Notes: a model not told the origin generated them from the sequence alone. A DNA stretch of 64,000 nucleotides from Palleronia salina (GCF_900141995.1 NZ_FQZA01000001.1:472392-536391), one strand, 5' to 3'. Positions 1-9,548 are shown, numbered from the stretch's first letter. Numbers and translations: made by a program.

Positions 1-22
1 CGATGGCAAGGGTGAAGCTCAT
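1..22 (-). CDS. der: GTPase Der, N-terminal fragment cut by the window edge
   Basis: Only the first seven codons lie in the window, reading MSFTLAI on the minus strand. This matches the usual start of the ribosome-assembly GTPase Der, where the first P-loop follows at once. The call leans on context: in alphaproteobacteria der commonly follows a TPR membrane protein and a BamB-like protein in the same direction, as here. The gap to the upstream BamB-like gene is 47 bases. Seven residues cannot prove the identity. Confidence 0.55.
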
Positions 23-69
23 GGCGCTGGCCTCGGGTCAGGGATCAGGCGCGCCGCATATACCCATCC

Positions 70-1371
70 TCAGCGGAAGGCCAGCAGCCGTCCGTTCGAC
101 GATACGACGTAGAGCGTGCCGTTCGCCACAACGGGGTTCGTGGCAGCGCCACCCGGCAGCGGAACCTGCGCCGCCAGCGCGCCGGTTTCGGGCGAGAACG
201 CGCGCAGAAGGTTGTCGCCGGACGCGACCCAGAGCCGTCCGCCGGCCAGGATGGGGCCGTAATGGGCATAGATCCCCTGACGCTTCTTCGGTGCGTTACG
301 CTGGAAGAAGGGCATGGGCGTGGCCCAGATCCGGTCGCCCGTGGCCGCGTCGAGACGGACCAGTTCGGACTGGTCGGACACTGTGAAGACCGATCCGCCC
401 GCGACCAGGGCGGGCGACATCGCGCCGTCCTCGGCCGACCAGATCACCTCGCCCGAGGCGAGATCCACGGCATTGGTCCTGCCCGAGGGGCTGCCCGCGT
501 AGACGGTATCGCCCACGATGACGGGATCGCCCGTGATGTCGGTGATGGTGGCATAGACCCGGCCCAGCCGCGTTCCGGCCACGTCCGAGACCCAGGTCCG
601 CGTGCCGCCGGGCAGAAGGCCCACGAGCTCGCGGCTGGCAAAGGGCATGACGATGGTATCGCCCGATACGGCCGGCGCCGCGCCTCCGACCACGCCGGCA
701 TCCGAGGGCGAGCCCTGCTCGGTCCAGTCGACGCGGCCCGTCGCGGCATCCAGCGCCCAGCCCGTCGCGTCGCGGGCCACCACGTAAACACGATCGCCCA
801 CGACGGTGGGCGCGCCCGCGGCCGAGGCGCCCAGGTCCTGCGTCCAGTACGTCCGCCCCGTCGCGGCATCCAGTGCATGGACCTGGCCGAAACCGGTCGA
901 GACGTAAAGCCGCCCGTTGGCATAGGCGAGCCCGGCACCCGAGGCGTCGTCCGACGGCTCGCCCGCCGGCGTGACGTCGGCGGACCACAGCGCGGCTCCG
1001 TTCGGCGCGTGGGCCATGACGCGGGCCCGGCTGTCGACGGTGTAGATCCGACCACCGCCCACGACCGGATCGGCGCTGATCCGGTGCTTGCGGCTGTCGC
1101 CCTGCCCGATGGCGCTGGAGAAGATCAGTTGTGGCTGGGCCGACAGCGTTGCGTGCGGGATCGCGTGGCGCGCATTGGCGGCGCGATGGCCCCAATCGGC
1201 GAGCGTTTGCATGGGCGGCAGGTTGATCGGGCGGCTTTGATCGACGGTCTGCTCGGCACCGTCGAGGGCCCGCAGGCTCAGGCGTTCGCCCGTCAGGATG
1301 GTTTCCTGTTCACCGCAGGCCATCAAAGCGGCTGCGCAAATACCCAGCAATGCCCGTGTCTTGCGCGTCAT
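70..1371 (-). CDS. BamB-like PQQ beta-propeller lipoprotein
   Basis: The 433-residue product has a lipoprotein signal ending in LMAC (Cys19), then repeated blades of the PQQ-like propeller type, with recurring A-x-D-A-A-T-G-R motifs and W-x-x-D/E turns. BamB is the propeller subunit of the BAM machine that inserts beta-barrel proteins into the outer membrane, and an outer-membrane-anchored periplasmic location is expected. I chose the ATG at 1371 because an upstream in-frame start would hide the signal peptide. It lies 19 bases after the TPR protein gene and just before der, the usual alphaproteobacterial order. Another propeller-type scaffold cannot be excluded from sequence alone. Confidence 0.85.
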   Translation of the reverse strand: MTRKTRALLGICAAALMACGEQETILTGERLSLRALDGAEQTVDQSRPINLPPMQTLADWGHRAANARHAIPHATLSAQPQLIFSSAIGQGDSRKHRISADPVVGGGRIYTVDSRARVMAHAPNGAALWSADVTPAGEPSDDASGAGLAYANGRLYVSTGFGQVHALDAATGRTYWTQDLGASAAGAPTVVGDRVYVVARDATGWALDAATGRVDWTEQGSPSDAGVVGGAAPAVSGDTIVMPFASRELVGLLPGGTRTWVSDVAGTRLGRVYATITDITGDPVIVGDTVYAGSPSGRTNAVDLASGEVIWSAEDGAMSPALVAGGSVFTVSDQSELVRLDAATGDRIWATPMPFFQRNAPKKRQGIYAHYGPILAGGRLWVASGDNLLRAFSPETGALAAQVPLPGGAATNPVVANGTLYVVSSNGRLLAFR

Positions 1372-1390
1372 GCCGTGCCCTGTCCTTGCC

Positions 1391-2044
1391 TCATGCCGCT
1401 TCAAGCGACCCACCCAGCGCCACAATCAACCGCCGTGCCCGCTGGCGCAAGTCCCGCGTCACGGCCTCGTCGGCGATGATGGTCTGAAGGTCACTCAGCG
1501 CGGCGTCGGTCTCGCCCGCGCGCAGGCGGGCCACCGCCTGCTGCTCTAGCGCGAGAAGGCGATAGGGCGCGCCCGGGATGGTCAGCGGCGACAAGCGGTC
1601 GATGACCTCCTGCGCGTCAACCGTATCCTGCGCGATCATCGCCCATTTCAGCACCGCTAGCTCGCGGTAGAGCGCGGGCACGCTGTCATCCGCGGCGACG
1701 GCGTCGAGCTCGGTGCGGGTCGCGGCACGCGCCTCGTCCCCTTCCAGCCGGTCGGCCGCCAGCATGGCGATCAGGGCGCGGCGCGTGCCCTCGGCCTCGA
1801 TCTGCATCAGCGCCTCGCGACGGGCCTCGGGCGAATCCTCACCCAACGCGGCCAGAAGCGCGTCGCCGAACGCCTGTGCCTCCGCCCGGTCCTGGGCCCG
1901 CTGGTATTCGTAGACGGCGGCCCCGCCCACCAGCAGCAGCACGAGCGCGATGGCGATCCAGCCGTAGCGGCGAAGCATCCCGAACAGACGGTCACGGCGC
2001 AGCTCGTCGCTGACCTCGTCGATGAAACTGTCGTTGTTGCTCAA
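1391..2044 (-). CDS. Single-span membrane protein with TPR-like periplasmic domain (YfgM type)
   Basis: The 217-residue protein has a charged cytoplasmic N-terminus, one membrane span at about residues 29-46, and an alanine-rich helical domain of the TPR_21/YfgM type. YfgM relatives associate with the Sec translocon and periplasmic chaperones, so a role in envelope protein folding is likely. It is first in the minus-strand cluster with the BamB-like gene and der. The ATG at 2044 gives the expected short basic/acidic N-terminus. No catalytic motif is visible. Confidence 0.75.
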   Translation of the reverse strand: MSNNDSFIDEVSDELRRDRLFGMLRRYGWIAIALVLLLVGGAAVYEYQRAQDRAEAQAFGDALLAALGEDSPEARREALMQIEAEGTRRALIAMLAADRLEGDEARAATRTELDAVAADDSVPALYRELAVLKWAMIAQDTVDAQEVIDRLSPLTIPGAPYRLLALEQQAVARLRAGETDAALSDLQTIIADEAVTRDLRQRARRLIVALGGSLEAA

Positions 2045-2177
2045 TTTCTGGCCTCGTCCCCGGTGTTCGCGACCTTCTAGCCCGGGCGTGCGCCCAATGC
2101 AAAGACCCGGTTCTCGTGCCCGTTCGGGCGGCTCCTCCCGGCCAAAATGCCGCGGCGCCGCGACCTTGTCGCAAAAA

Positions 2178-2195
2178 GTGAACCGATTAGTTTAC
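2178..2195. promoter_or_regulatory. Inverted repeat upstream of the RND efflux operon, possible repressor operator
   Basis: GTGAAC and GTTTAC are separated by six bases and form an inverted repeat with one mismatch. A loose sigma70-like pair overlaps it, TTGTCG at 2166 and TAGTTT at 2188 with a 16-base spacer. The site lies about 80 bases upstream of the membrane fusion protein ATG. An operator over a promoter is typical of TetR-controlled RND pumps, but no TetR gene is adjacent. Confidence 0.35.
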
Positions 2196-2275
2196 CTTGC
2201 ACCCTTTCTTATGTTGGCACCGGCCCTTATGTCAGCGCTCAACACCACGTCTTTTCTCTATTACGGGACTGCGCC

Positions 2276-3493
2276 ATGAGACTTGTCTCGATCCTGATAG
2301 CACTGGTCGTCGCGGCGAGCCTGTATCTCCTCGTCTTCGAACGCGACACCGTGCTGGAACTCGCCGGAACCGACAGCCTTGTCGGGGCCGAGGGCGAGAC
2401 CGACACCCTGTCGGACGCCAGCGCCGTTTCGGTGGTCGCCATGCAGTCCGAGGCGCGCGCCATCGACACCGCCGTCATCACGCGCGGCCGGACCGAGGCG
2501 GCGCGCCAGGTCGACGTTCGCGCCGAAACCAGCGGCAAGATCATCTCGGACCCGTTGCGCAAGGGCGCGACCGTGGCCGAGGGTGACCTGCTGTGCGAGC
2601 TGGATCCCGGCACCCGTGACGTGGCCCTGGCCGAGGCCGAAGCCCGGCTGGCCGAAGCAAGGGCCAGCGCGCCATCGGCCCGCGCCCGGCTGGCCGAGGC
2701 CGAGGCAGCCCTGCGGCAGGCGCGGATCGACCAGAACGCCGCGCAGCGCCTTTCGCAGGACGGATTCGCATCCGACGCCCGCGTGGCCGGCGCCGACGCG
2801 GGTGTCGAATCGGCCCTCGCTTCCATCGAGGCAGCCCGGGGCGGGCTGGAAGCCAGCGCCGCCACCGTTCAGAGCGCCGAGGCCGCCGTGGCCGCCGCAG
2901 AAACCGAGCTCGATCGCCTGAAGATCACCGCCCCCTTCTCGGGCCTTCTCGAATCCGACACGGCCGAGCTGGGGGCGTTTTTGCAACCCGGTGGGCTGTG
3001 CGCCACGATCCTGCAACTCGACCCGATCAAGCTGGTGGGCTTCGTGCCAGAAACCGCCGTCGACCGCATCGATACCGGCGCCATGGCCGGTGCGCGCCTG
3101 GCCTCGGGGCAGGAAGTCCAGGGTGAGGTCACGTTCCTGTCGCGTTCGGCCGACGACCAGACCCGCACCTTCCGGGTCGAGGTCTCGGTGCCGAACGAAG
3201 ATCTGAAGATCCGCGACGGTCAGACCGCCGAAATCATGATCCAGAGCGACGGAAGCCAGGCGCACCTGCTGCCGCAATCCGCGCTGACGCTGGACGATGA
3301 CGGCGCGCTCGGCGTGCGGGTCGCCACCGAGGATGACACCGCGCTGTTCAAGCCCGTCACCGTGGTGCGCGACACCGTGGACGGCATCTATGTCAGCGGC
3401 CTCGACCCGACCGAGCGGGTGATCGTCGTGGGCCAGGAATACGTGGCCGACGGCGTGCCGCTGACCATCACCATGCGCGGGGACGGATCATGA
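2276..3493 (+). CDS. RND efflux periplasmic adaptor (HlyD/AcrA family)
   Basis: The 405-residue protein has an N-terminal signal anchor (about residues 3-18), a lipoyl half-motif, an alanine-rich coiled-coil hairpin (about residues 115-215), a second lipoyl half followed by a beta-barrel, and a C-terminal membrane-proximal domain. It would bridge the RND pump encoded next to an outer-membrane channel. The ATG at 2276 was chosen because the signal anchor begins there; the longer open frame adds unrelated residues. Its stop overlaps the pump gene start (ATGA), so translation is probably coupled. No lipobox cysteine is visible. Confidence 0.9.
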   Translation: MRLVSILIALVVAASLYLLVFERDTVLELAGTDSLVGAEGETDTLSDASAVSVVAMQSEARAIDTAVITRGRTEAARQVDVRAETSGKIISDPLRKGATVAEGDLLCELDPGTRDVALAEAEARLAEARASAPSARARLAEAEAALRQARIDQNAAQRLSQDGFASDARVAGADAGVESALASIEAARGGLEASAATVQSAEAAVAAAETELDRLKITAPFSGLLESDTAELGAFLQPGGLCATILQLDPIKLVGFVPETAVDRIDTGAMAGARLASGQEVQGEVTFLSRSADDQTRTFRVEVSVPNEDLKIRDGQTAEIMIQSDGSQAHLLPQSALTLDDDGALGVRVATEDDTALFKPVTVVRDTVDGIYVSGLDPTERVIVVGQEYVADGVPLTITMRGDGS

Positions 3494-6400
3494 CCGGAAT
3501 CGTCGATTGGGCCGCGCAACACGCGCGGATGGTCCTGGCCTTCATCGTACTGTCACTGACGGTGGGCTGGGTCACCTACGATACGCTGCCGAAAGAGGGC
3601 GAGCCGGATATCGAGATCCCGGCCCTGTTCGTGTCGGTGCCCTTCCCCGGCATCTCGGCCGAGGACAGCGAACGCCTGCTCGTCAAGCCCATGGAGACCG
3701 AGCTGAGCGATCTCGACGGTCTCAAGACCATGAGCGCCACGGCCTCGGAAGGCTACGCCGGCGTCGCGATGGAGTTCGAGTTCGGCTGGGACAAGACCAA
3801 GATCATGGCCGACGTGCGCGACGCCATGTCCAACGCCGAGGCGAACTTCCCCGACGGGGCCGAACAGTATTCGATCAACGAGATCAACTTCTCGGAATTT
3901 CCGATCATCATCGTATCGCTCACGGGCAACCTGCCCGAGCGCACGCTGCTGCGGGTGGCGCAGGACCTTCAGGACCGGCTTGAAGGGCTCGAGCCGGTTC
4001 TCGAGGCCGGGCTGGCGGGCCACCGGGACGAGATGGTCGAGGTCCTGATCGACCCGCTCCGGCTGGAATCCTACAACGTCACGGCGGGCGAGCTGATCTC
4101 GGTCGTGCAGAACAACAACCAGCTGATCGCGGCGGGCGAGGTCGAGACCGAAAGCGGCGCCTTCGCGGTCAAGATCCCGTCGTCCTTCGACGACCAGCGC
4201 GACATCTACGACCTGCCGGTGAAGGTGAACGGCGACCGCGTGGTGACGCTGGGCGATCTGGCGACCATCCGCCTGACCTTCGAGGACCGGACCGGCACGG
4301 CGCGGTTCAACGGCGAGGAAACCGTCGCCCTGCAGGTGGTCAAGCGCAAGGGCTTCAACCTGATCGACACCACCGCGCTGATCCGGGACGAGGTCGCGGC
4401 GGCCGAGGCCGAGTGGCCCGAGGATCTGCAACAGGCGATCCGGGTGAACACCTCGAACGACCAGTCTACGCAGGTCGAATCCATGGTGTCCCAGCTGGAA
4501 GGCTCGGTCCTGACCGCGGTGGCGCTGGTGATGATCGTGGTTCTGGCGGCGCTGGGCATCCGCTCGGCCCTGCTGGTGGGCTTCGCGATTCCCACGTCGT
4601 TCCTGCTGTGCTTCATCCTGCTGGGCATCATGGGCATCAGCATTTCCAACATCGTCATGTTCGGCCTGATCCTGGCCGTCGGCATGCTGGTGGACGGCGC
4701 GATCGTGGTCGTGGAATATGCCGACCGCCGGATCTCGGAAGGGGCCGGCCCCATGACCGCCTTCACCGAGGCCGCCAAGCGGATGTTCTGGCCCATCGTC
4801 AGTTCGACCGCGACGACGCTTTGCGCCTTCCTGCCCATGCTGTTCTGGCCCGGCGTTCCGGGCGAGTTCATGGGCATGCTGCCGGTCACGCTCATTTTCG
4901 TGCTGTCGGCATCGCTGATCGTGGCGCTGATCTACCTGCCCGTGATGGGTGGCGTCGCCGGCCGGATGAGCCGCGCCTTCGAGGGCGGGTCGAACGCCCT
5001 GCGCCGCATGCTGCCGTGGGTGGTCCGCGCCGCACTGGCCGTCGTGGCCGCCTACGTGGTGTTCATCGGCGCAATGCAGTCGCTGAACCACGGCTACCTG
5101 TTCGGCGGCCCCTCGCCCCTGCCCGGTCCCATCACCTTCCTGCCCGGCGCGGTCCTGTTCCTGGGCGGCGCCGTGGCGCTGGGCATCACGCTCGGATCGG
5201 TGAAATGGAACCGCGCCCCGCGCGAGGTGCGCGCGGGCCGTGGCCGCACGCCCTTTGGCTGGGTCATCAAGATGATCGTGGCGAACCCGATCATGCCGGT
5301 GCTCGCCATCGGCGCGGTCAGCGCCTTCGTCGTCTCGACCTACATGTACTACGCGGCGAACAACAACGGCGTCGAATTCTTCGTCGAATCCGAGCCCGAA
5401 CAGGCGATCGTCTATGTCCGGGCGCGCGGCAACCTTTCCTTGTCGGAAAAGGACGCGCTGCTGCGCGAGGCCGAGGACATCGCGCTGAACACCTTCGGCG
5501 TGGAATCCGCCTTCGCCTTCGCCGGGGAAGGTGGGCTCAACAGCAATACCGGCGGCGCCGAAGCCCCGCTCGACACGATCGGGCAGGTCCAGATCGAGCT
5601 GATCCCGTGGGACGAACGGCCCGATTTCGCCAACGCGCGCGAGGACGTGACCATCGAGCAGCTGGACGGCGACGTGGTCCTTGCCAACCTTCAGGACCAG
5701 CTGGACCGCCTGCCGGGCGTGGTGACCGAGACGCTGAACCTGGCCCAGGGTCCGGCCAGCGGCAAACCGGTGAACCTGCGTCTGCTGGGCGACGACTGGG
5801 CCGACCTGCAGGACGCCGCGCGCATCGCCCGGCTGAAGTTCGAGGACACCCCGGGCCTCATCGATATCGAGGACACCCTGCCCCTGCCCGGCATCGACTG
5901 GGAGATCGAGGTCGATGTCGAGAAGGCCGGCCAGTTCGGCGCCGACGTCGCCACGGTGGGCGGCATGGTGCAGCTGGTCACCCGCGGCCTGCTGCTCGAC
6001 ACCATGCGCGTGGACAGCTCGGACGAGGAAATCGACATCCGCGTGCGTCTGCCCGAGGAAGATCGCGTCCTGTCGACGCTGGACAGTCTGAAGGTGCGGA
6101 CCGCCGACGGGCTGGTGCCGCTTTCGAACTTCATCACCCGCAAGCCCGTCCCGTCGCTGGGCCAGATCGACCGCGTGGACCAGACCCGGCATTTCGACGT
6201 GAAGGCCGACGTGGTCCCCGGCCTGCAAAAGCTGGTGGACGACGAAGGCGTCATCGCGGGCTTCGTCGCGCCCGTGACGGGCGACGGACCGGACGGCGGG
6301 CTGACCCTGAACGGCGAGCCGCAGCGCATCGTATCGCTCCAGGCCGCGGCCTCGGTCTCGGACCTGTCGCAAGGTCTGGAAAATGGCACCCTCAGCGCCT

Positions 6401-7245
6401 TGCCCGCCAACGCGAACGAGCGCATCGGCGTGCTGACCGAATGGCTGAACGGGCCCGACAACCCGCTGCCCGGCAGCGTCAACTGGGAATGGACCGGTGA
6501 CCAGGAAGACCAGGCCGAAAGCGGCGCCTTCCTGATGAAGGCCTTCGCCGGCGCGCTGGGGCTGATGTTCATCATCCTGCTGGCGCAGTTCAACTCGGTC
6601 TACAACGCGGTGCTGGTGCTGCTGGCCGTGGTGCTGTCGACCGCTGGCTGCCTGATCGGGATGCTGGTGATGAACCAGCCCTTCTCGATCATCATGACCG
6701 GCACCGGCATCGTCGCGCTGGCCGGGATCGTGGTGAACAACAACATCGTGCTGATCGACACCTACCAGGAATACTCGCGCTACATGCCGCGGATCGAGGC
6801 GATCATCCGCACGGCCGAGGATCGCATCCGCCCGGTGCTGCTGACGACCATCACCACCATGGCGGGCCTGGCGCCGATGATGTTCGGTCTGAGCCTGGAC
6901 TTCATCGCCGGGGGCTATTCCATCGACAGCCCCACGGCGCTGTGGTGGAAGCAGCTGGCCACGGCGGTGGTGTTCGGTCTTGGCATCGCGACGGTGCTGA
7001 CGCTGGTCTTCACGCCCTCGGCGCTGGCGCTGCGGGTCTGGATCTCGCGCGGGGCCTACAAGGGCGTGCGCAGCCTCAAATCGCTGAGCGTGCTCAAGGT
7101 GCGCGAGGACATGCGGCTGGCCCGGAAGGCGCGCAAGGCCAAGGCGCCCGAAATCCAGTGGATCGACGACGGCACCGACCCGGGCCGCGACGATCCCACG
7201 GGGCACCCCCCGCGCATCGTCGCGCCGCTGCAAGCGGCCGAGTAA
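3490..7245 (+). CDS. RND family efflux transporter permease, large variant
   Basis: This 1251-residue inner-membrane pump has the RND duplication: a first span near residue 15, two large periplasmic domains and two six-helix bundles. It is about 200 residues longer than AcrB. Much of the excess lies at about 505-600, between the two halves, where extra hydrophobic segments and a basic cytoplasmic stretch are inserted. The TM4 motif reads VDGAIVVVEY with Asp402, where AcrB has two adjacent aspartates; the TM10 region reads VVNNNIV (about 1081) without the AcrB lysine. The proton relay therefore differs from classic HAE1 pumps. The substrate is unknown. No outer-membrane factor is encoded nearby. 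Confidence 0.92.
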   Translation: MTGIVDWAAQHARMVLAFIVLSLTVGWVTYDTLPKEGEPDIEIPALFVSVPFPGISAEDSERLLVKPMETELSDLDGLKTMSATASEGYAGVAMEFEFGWDKTKIMADVRDAMSNAEANFPDGAEQYSINEINFSEFPIIIVSLTGNLPERTLLRVAQDLQDRLEGLEPVLEAGLAGHRDEMVEVLIDPLRLESYNVTAGELISVVQNNNQLIAAGEVETESGAFAVKIPSSFDDQRDIYDLPVKVNGDRVVTLGDLATIRLTFEDRTGTARFNGEETVALQVVKRKGFNLIDTTALIRDEVAAAEAEWPEDLQQAIRVNTSNDQSTQVESMVSQLEGSVLTAVALVMIVVLAALGIRSALLVGFAIPTSFLLCFILLGIMGISISNIVMFGLILAVGMLVDGAIVVVEYADRRISEGAGPMTAFTEAAKRMFWPIVSSTATTLCAFLPMLFWPGVPGEFMGMLPVTLIFVLSASLIVALIYLPVMGGVAGRMSRAFEGGSNALRRMLPWVVRAALAVVAAYVVFIGAMQSLNHGYLFGGPSPLPGPITFLPGAVLFLGGAVALGITLGSVKWNRAPREVRAGRGRTPFGWVIKMIVANPIMPVLAIGAVSAFVVSTYMYYAANNNGVEFFVESEPEQAIVYVRARGNLSLSEKDALLREAEDIALNTFGVESAFAFAGEGGLNSNTGGAEAPLDTIGQVQIELIPWDERPDFANAREDVTIEQLDGDVVLANLQDQLDRLPGVVTETLNLAQGPASGKPVNLRLLGDDWADLQDAARIARLKFEDTPGLIDIEDTLPLPGIDWEIEVDVEKAGQFGADVATVGGMVQLVTRGLLLDTMRVDSSDEEIDIRVRLPEEDRVLSTLDSLKVRTADGLVPLSNFITRKPVPSLGQIDRVDQTRHFDVKADVVPGLQKLVDDEGVIAGFVAPVTGDGPDGGLTLNGEPQRIVSLQAAASVSDLSQGLENGTLSALPANANERIGVLTEWLNGPDNPLPGSVNWEWTGDQEDQAESGAFLMKAFAGALGLMFIILLAQFNSVYNAVLVLLAVVLSTAGCLIGMLVMNQPFSIIMTGTGIVALAGIVVNNNIVLIDTYQEYSRYMPRIEAIIRTAEDRIRPVLLTTITTMAGLAPMMFGLSLDFIAGGYSIDSPTALWWKQLATAVVFGLGIATVLTLVFTPSALALRVWISRGAYKGVRSLKSLSVLKVREDMRLARKARKAKAPEIQWIDDGTDPGRDDPTGHPPRIVAPLQAAE

Positions 7246-7302
7246 CGGCGGGCCGCGCGGTCGGGCATGGTCCCGGTCGCGCGCCGCCGCCGCCGGCGTC
7301 TT

Positions 7303-9138
7303 TCAGGCCGCGTCTTCGGATTGCTGGCGTTGCCACAGCGCGGCATATCGCCCGCCGCGCGCCAACAGCGCGTCGTGGGTCCCGCGTTCGACGATGCGCC
7401 CCTGCTCCAGCACCACGATCTCGTCCGCGTCGGCGATGGTCGACAGGCGGTGGGCGATCACCAGCGTGGTGCGCCCCTGCCCCAGTAGCCTCAGCTCGGA
7501 CTGGATCGAGGCCTCGGTCTCGGAATCCAGCGCGCTGGTCGCCTCGTCCAGCAGCAGGATCGGCGGGTTCTTCAGAAGCGTGCGCGCGATGCCCACGCGC
7601 TGCTTCTCGCCGCCCGACAGTTTCAGACCCCGCTCGCCCACCTGCGTGTCATAGCCCTGCGGCAGACCCGCGATGAAATCGTGGATGCGGGCGGCGCGGG
7701 CCGCCTGCTCGATCTCGTCGCGGGTGGCGTCGGGGCGACCGTAGGCGATGTTGTAGAGGATCGAGTCGTTGAACAGCACCGTGTCCTGCGGCACCACGCC
7801 GATCTGGGCGTGCAGGCTGTCCTGCGTCACGTCACGCAGGTCCTGACCGTCGATGCGGATCGCGCCCTCGGTCACGTCGTAGAACCGGAACAGCAGCCGT
7901 CCGATGGTGGACTTCCCCGACCCCGAGGGGCCGACGATGGCCGTGGTGCTGCCACCGGGAACCGTCAGCGAAATGCCGTCGAGGATCACCCGGTCGGTAT
8001 CGTAGCCGAAGTGCACGTCATGCAGCTCGACCGCACCGTCGGAGACCGCAAGCGGACCAGCGTCCGGCTTGTCCTGCACCTCGGGCGGCTGATCCAGCAG
8101 GCCGAACATCTGGCCCATGTCCACAAGCGCCTGCCGGATTTCGCGATAGACCGTGCCGAGGAAGTTCAGCGGCATGGTGACCTGGATCATGTAGGCGTTG
8201 ACCATCACGAAATCGCCCACGGTCAGCTGCCCCGACTGCACCCCCATGGCCGCCATGACCATGACGACGACAAGGCCCGTGGTGATGATGACCGCCTGTC
8301 CCAGGTTCAGCGCGGCCAGCGTGTACGAGGTCCTCAGCGCGGCGGCGACGTATTTGGCCATGGCGCCGTCATAGCGCGCGGCCTCGCGCGTTTCGGCCCC
8401 GAAATACTTCACTGTTTCGAAATTCAGCAGGCTGTCGATCGCCTTCTGGGTGGCGTCGTTGTCCTGCTCGTTCATCTCGCGCCGAATCTTCACGCGCCAT
8501 TCGGTGATGGTGAAGGTGAACCAGACATAGGCCGCGATGGTGGCGGCCACGACCACCAGGTACCAGATGTCGAACAGCCAGGCGAGTATGCCGGCAATCA
8601 GCAGCAGCTCCAGCGCCAGCGGGCCGATCGAGAACAGCAGGAACCGCAGCAGGAACTCGACCCCGCGCACGCCCCGCTCGATGATCCGGGACAGCCCGCC
8701 CGTCTTGCGCTGGATGTGATAGCGCAGCGACAGGCGGTGGATATGGGTGAAGGTCTCGAGCGCCAGCGCCCGCAGCGCGCGTTGGCCCACGGCGGCGAAG
8801 ACCACGTCGCGCAGCTGTTGCATGCCGGTGTTCATGGCCCGCGCCACGCCATAGGCGATGGTCAGTCCGATAGCGCCCGCGCCCAGCAACCACGCGGGCT
8901 GGGTGCCCTCGCCCGCCAGCGCATCGACGGCGGTCTTGTAGAAAAACGGCGTCGCCACGGCGATGAGCTTGGCCAGCACCAGCGCGGCGACCGCGATGAT
9001 GACGCGGCGCTTCACCCACGGCTCGCCCTCCGGCCAGAGATAGGGCGCCACGCGGGCGATGATGCTGAACCCGCCCGCGGACGGGTCGGGATCGGTGGAG
9101 GTAGGGCCGCCCGTGCGGCCGCGTGACAGCGACCTCAC
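7303..9138 (-). CDS. Atm1-type ABC exporter (fused permease and ATPase)
   Basis: The 611-residue half-transporter has six membrane spans in roughly residues 40-330 and a C-terminal nucleotide-binding domain. Walker A GPSGSGKST is near residue 402, the signature LSGGEKQR near 506, and Walker B with D-loop LLLDEATSALDSE follows. The permease matches the Atm1/ABCB7 class, which exports glutathione-linked sulfur species or metals for iron-sulfur homeostasis. The start is a GTG at 9138 overlapping the sufE stop by four bases (GTGA). That coupling fits an iron-sulfur role better than general drug export. Substrate is inferred. Confidence 0.85.
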   Translation of the reverse strand: MRSLSRGRTGGPTSTDPDPSAGGFSIIARVAPYLWPEGEPWVKRRVIIAVAALVLAKLIAVATPFFYKTAVDALAGEGTQPAWLLGAGAIGLTIAYGVARAMNTGMQQLRDVVFAAVGQRALRALALETFTHIHRLSLRYHIQRKTGGLSRIIERGVRGVEFLLRFLLFSIGPLALELLLIAGILAWLFDIWYLVVVAATIAAYVWFTFTITEWRVKIRREMNEQDNDATQKAIDSLLNFETVKYFGAETREAARYDGAMAKYVAAALRTSYTLAALNLGQAVIITTGLVVVMVMAAMGVQSGQLTVGDFVMVNAYMIQVTMPLNFLGTVYREIRQALVDMGQMFGLLDQPPEVQDKPDAGPLAVSDGAVELHDVHFGYDTDRVILDGISLTVPGGSTTAIVGPSGSGKSTIGRLLFRFYDVTEGAIRIDGQDLRDVTQDSLHAQIGVVPQDTVLFNDSILYNIAYGRPDATRDEIEQAARAARIHDFIAGLPQGYDTQVGERGLKLSGGEKQRVGIARTLLKNPPILLLDEATSALDSETEASIQSELRLLGQGRTTLVIAHRLSTIADADEIVVLEQGRIVERGTHDALLARGGRYAALWQRQQSEDAA

Positions 9139-9548
9139 GCCGCCGCGTTCGCGGTCACCAGCCGGATCCGGTCGATCATGGCGCGCAGGCCGTTCGACCG
9201 CTGGGATGACAGGTGTTCATCCAGGCCCAGCCGCGACATGGCTGCCAGCGCGTCGACCTGCGGCACCTCGGCCACCGGGCGCCCGGCATAAAGCGCGTGC
9301 AGGATGGCGATCAGCCCCTTCACGATCATCGCATCGCTGTCGCCGTCGAAATCGAAGCGGTCGCCTTCCAGCTTGGGCACTAGCCAGACCTGGCTGGCAC
9401 AGCCGTCGACCTTGCTGGCCGGGCCCTTCAAGCTGTCGTCAAGCGGCGGCAGATCGCGGCCCAGCTCGATCACGTGGCGATAGCGGTCTTCCCAGTCGTC
9501 GAGAAACTCAAAGGTCTCGGCAATCTCGTCGAATTCGGCCTGGGCCAT
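9135..9548 (-). CDS. sufE: SufE family cysteine desulfurase sulfur acceptor
   Basis: The 137-residue protein is of normal SufE length. It carries the active-site cysteine at residue 50 in a VDGCASQVW context, which takes persulfide from SufS and passes it to the SufB scaffold. The ATG at 9548 was chosen because the conserved N-terminal helix starts directly after it; in-frame upstream starts would add a basic tail not usual in the family. No suf operon is present in the window. The gene overlaps the Atm1-type exporter. Confidence 0.92.
   Translation of the reverse strand: MAQAEFDEIAETFEFLDDWEDRYRHVIELGRDLPPLDDSLKGPASKVDGCASQVWLVPKLEGDRFDFDGDSDAMIVKGLIAILHALYAGRPVAEVPQVDALAAMSRLGLDEHLSSQRSNGLRAMIDRIRLVTANAAA

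Noticed and set aside
3553-7233. 1226-codon open frame antisense to the RND pump
   Set aside because: It is a shadow frame from GC-rich codon bias; its translation is low-complexity, rich in R, H, Q, G and D, and matches no fold, while the plus strand encodes a clear transporter.
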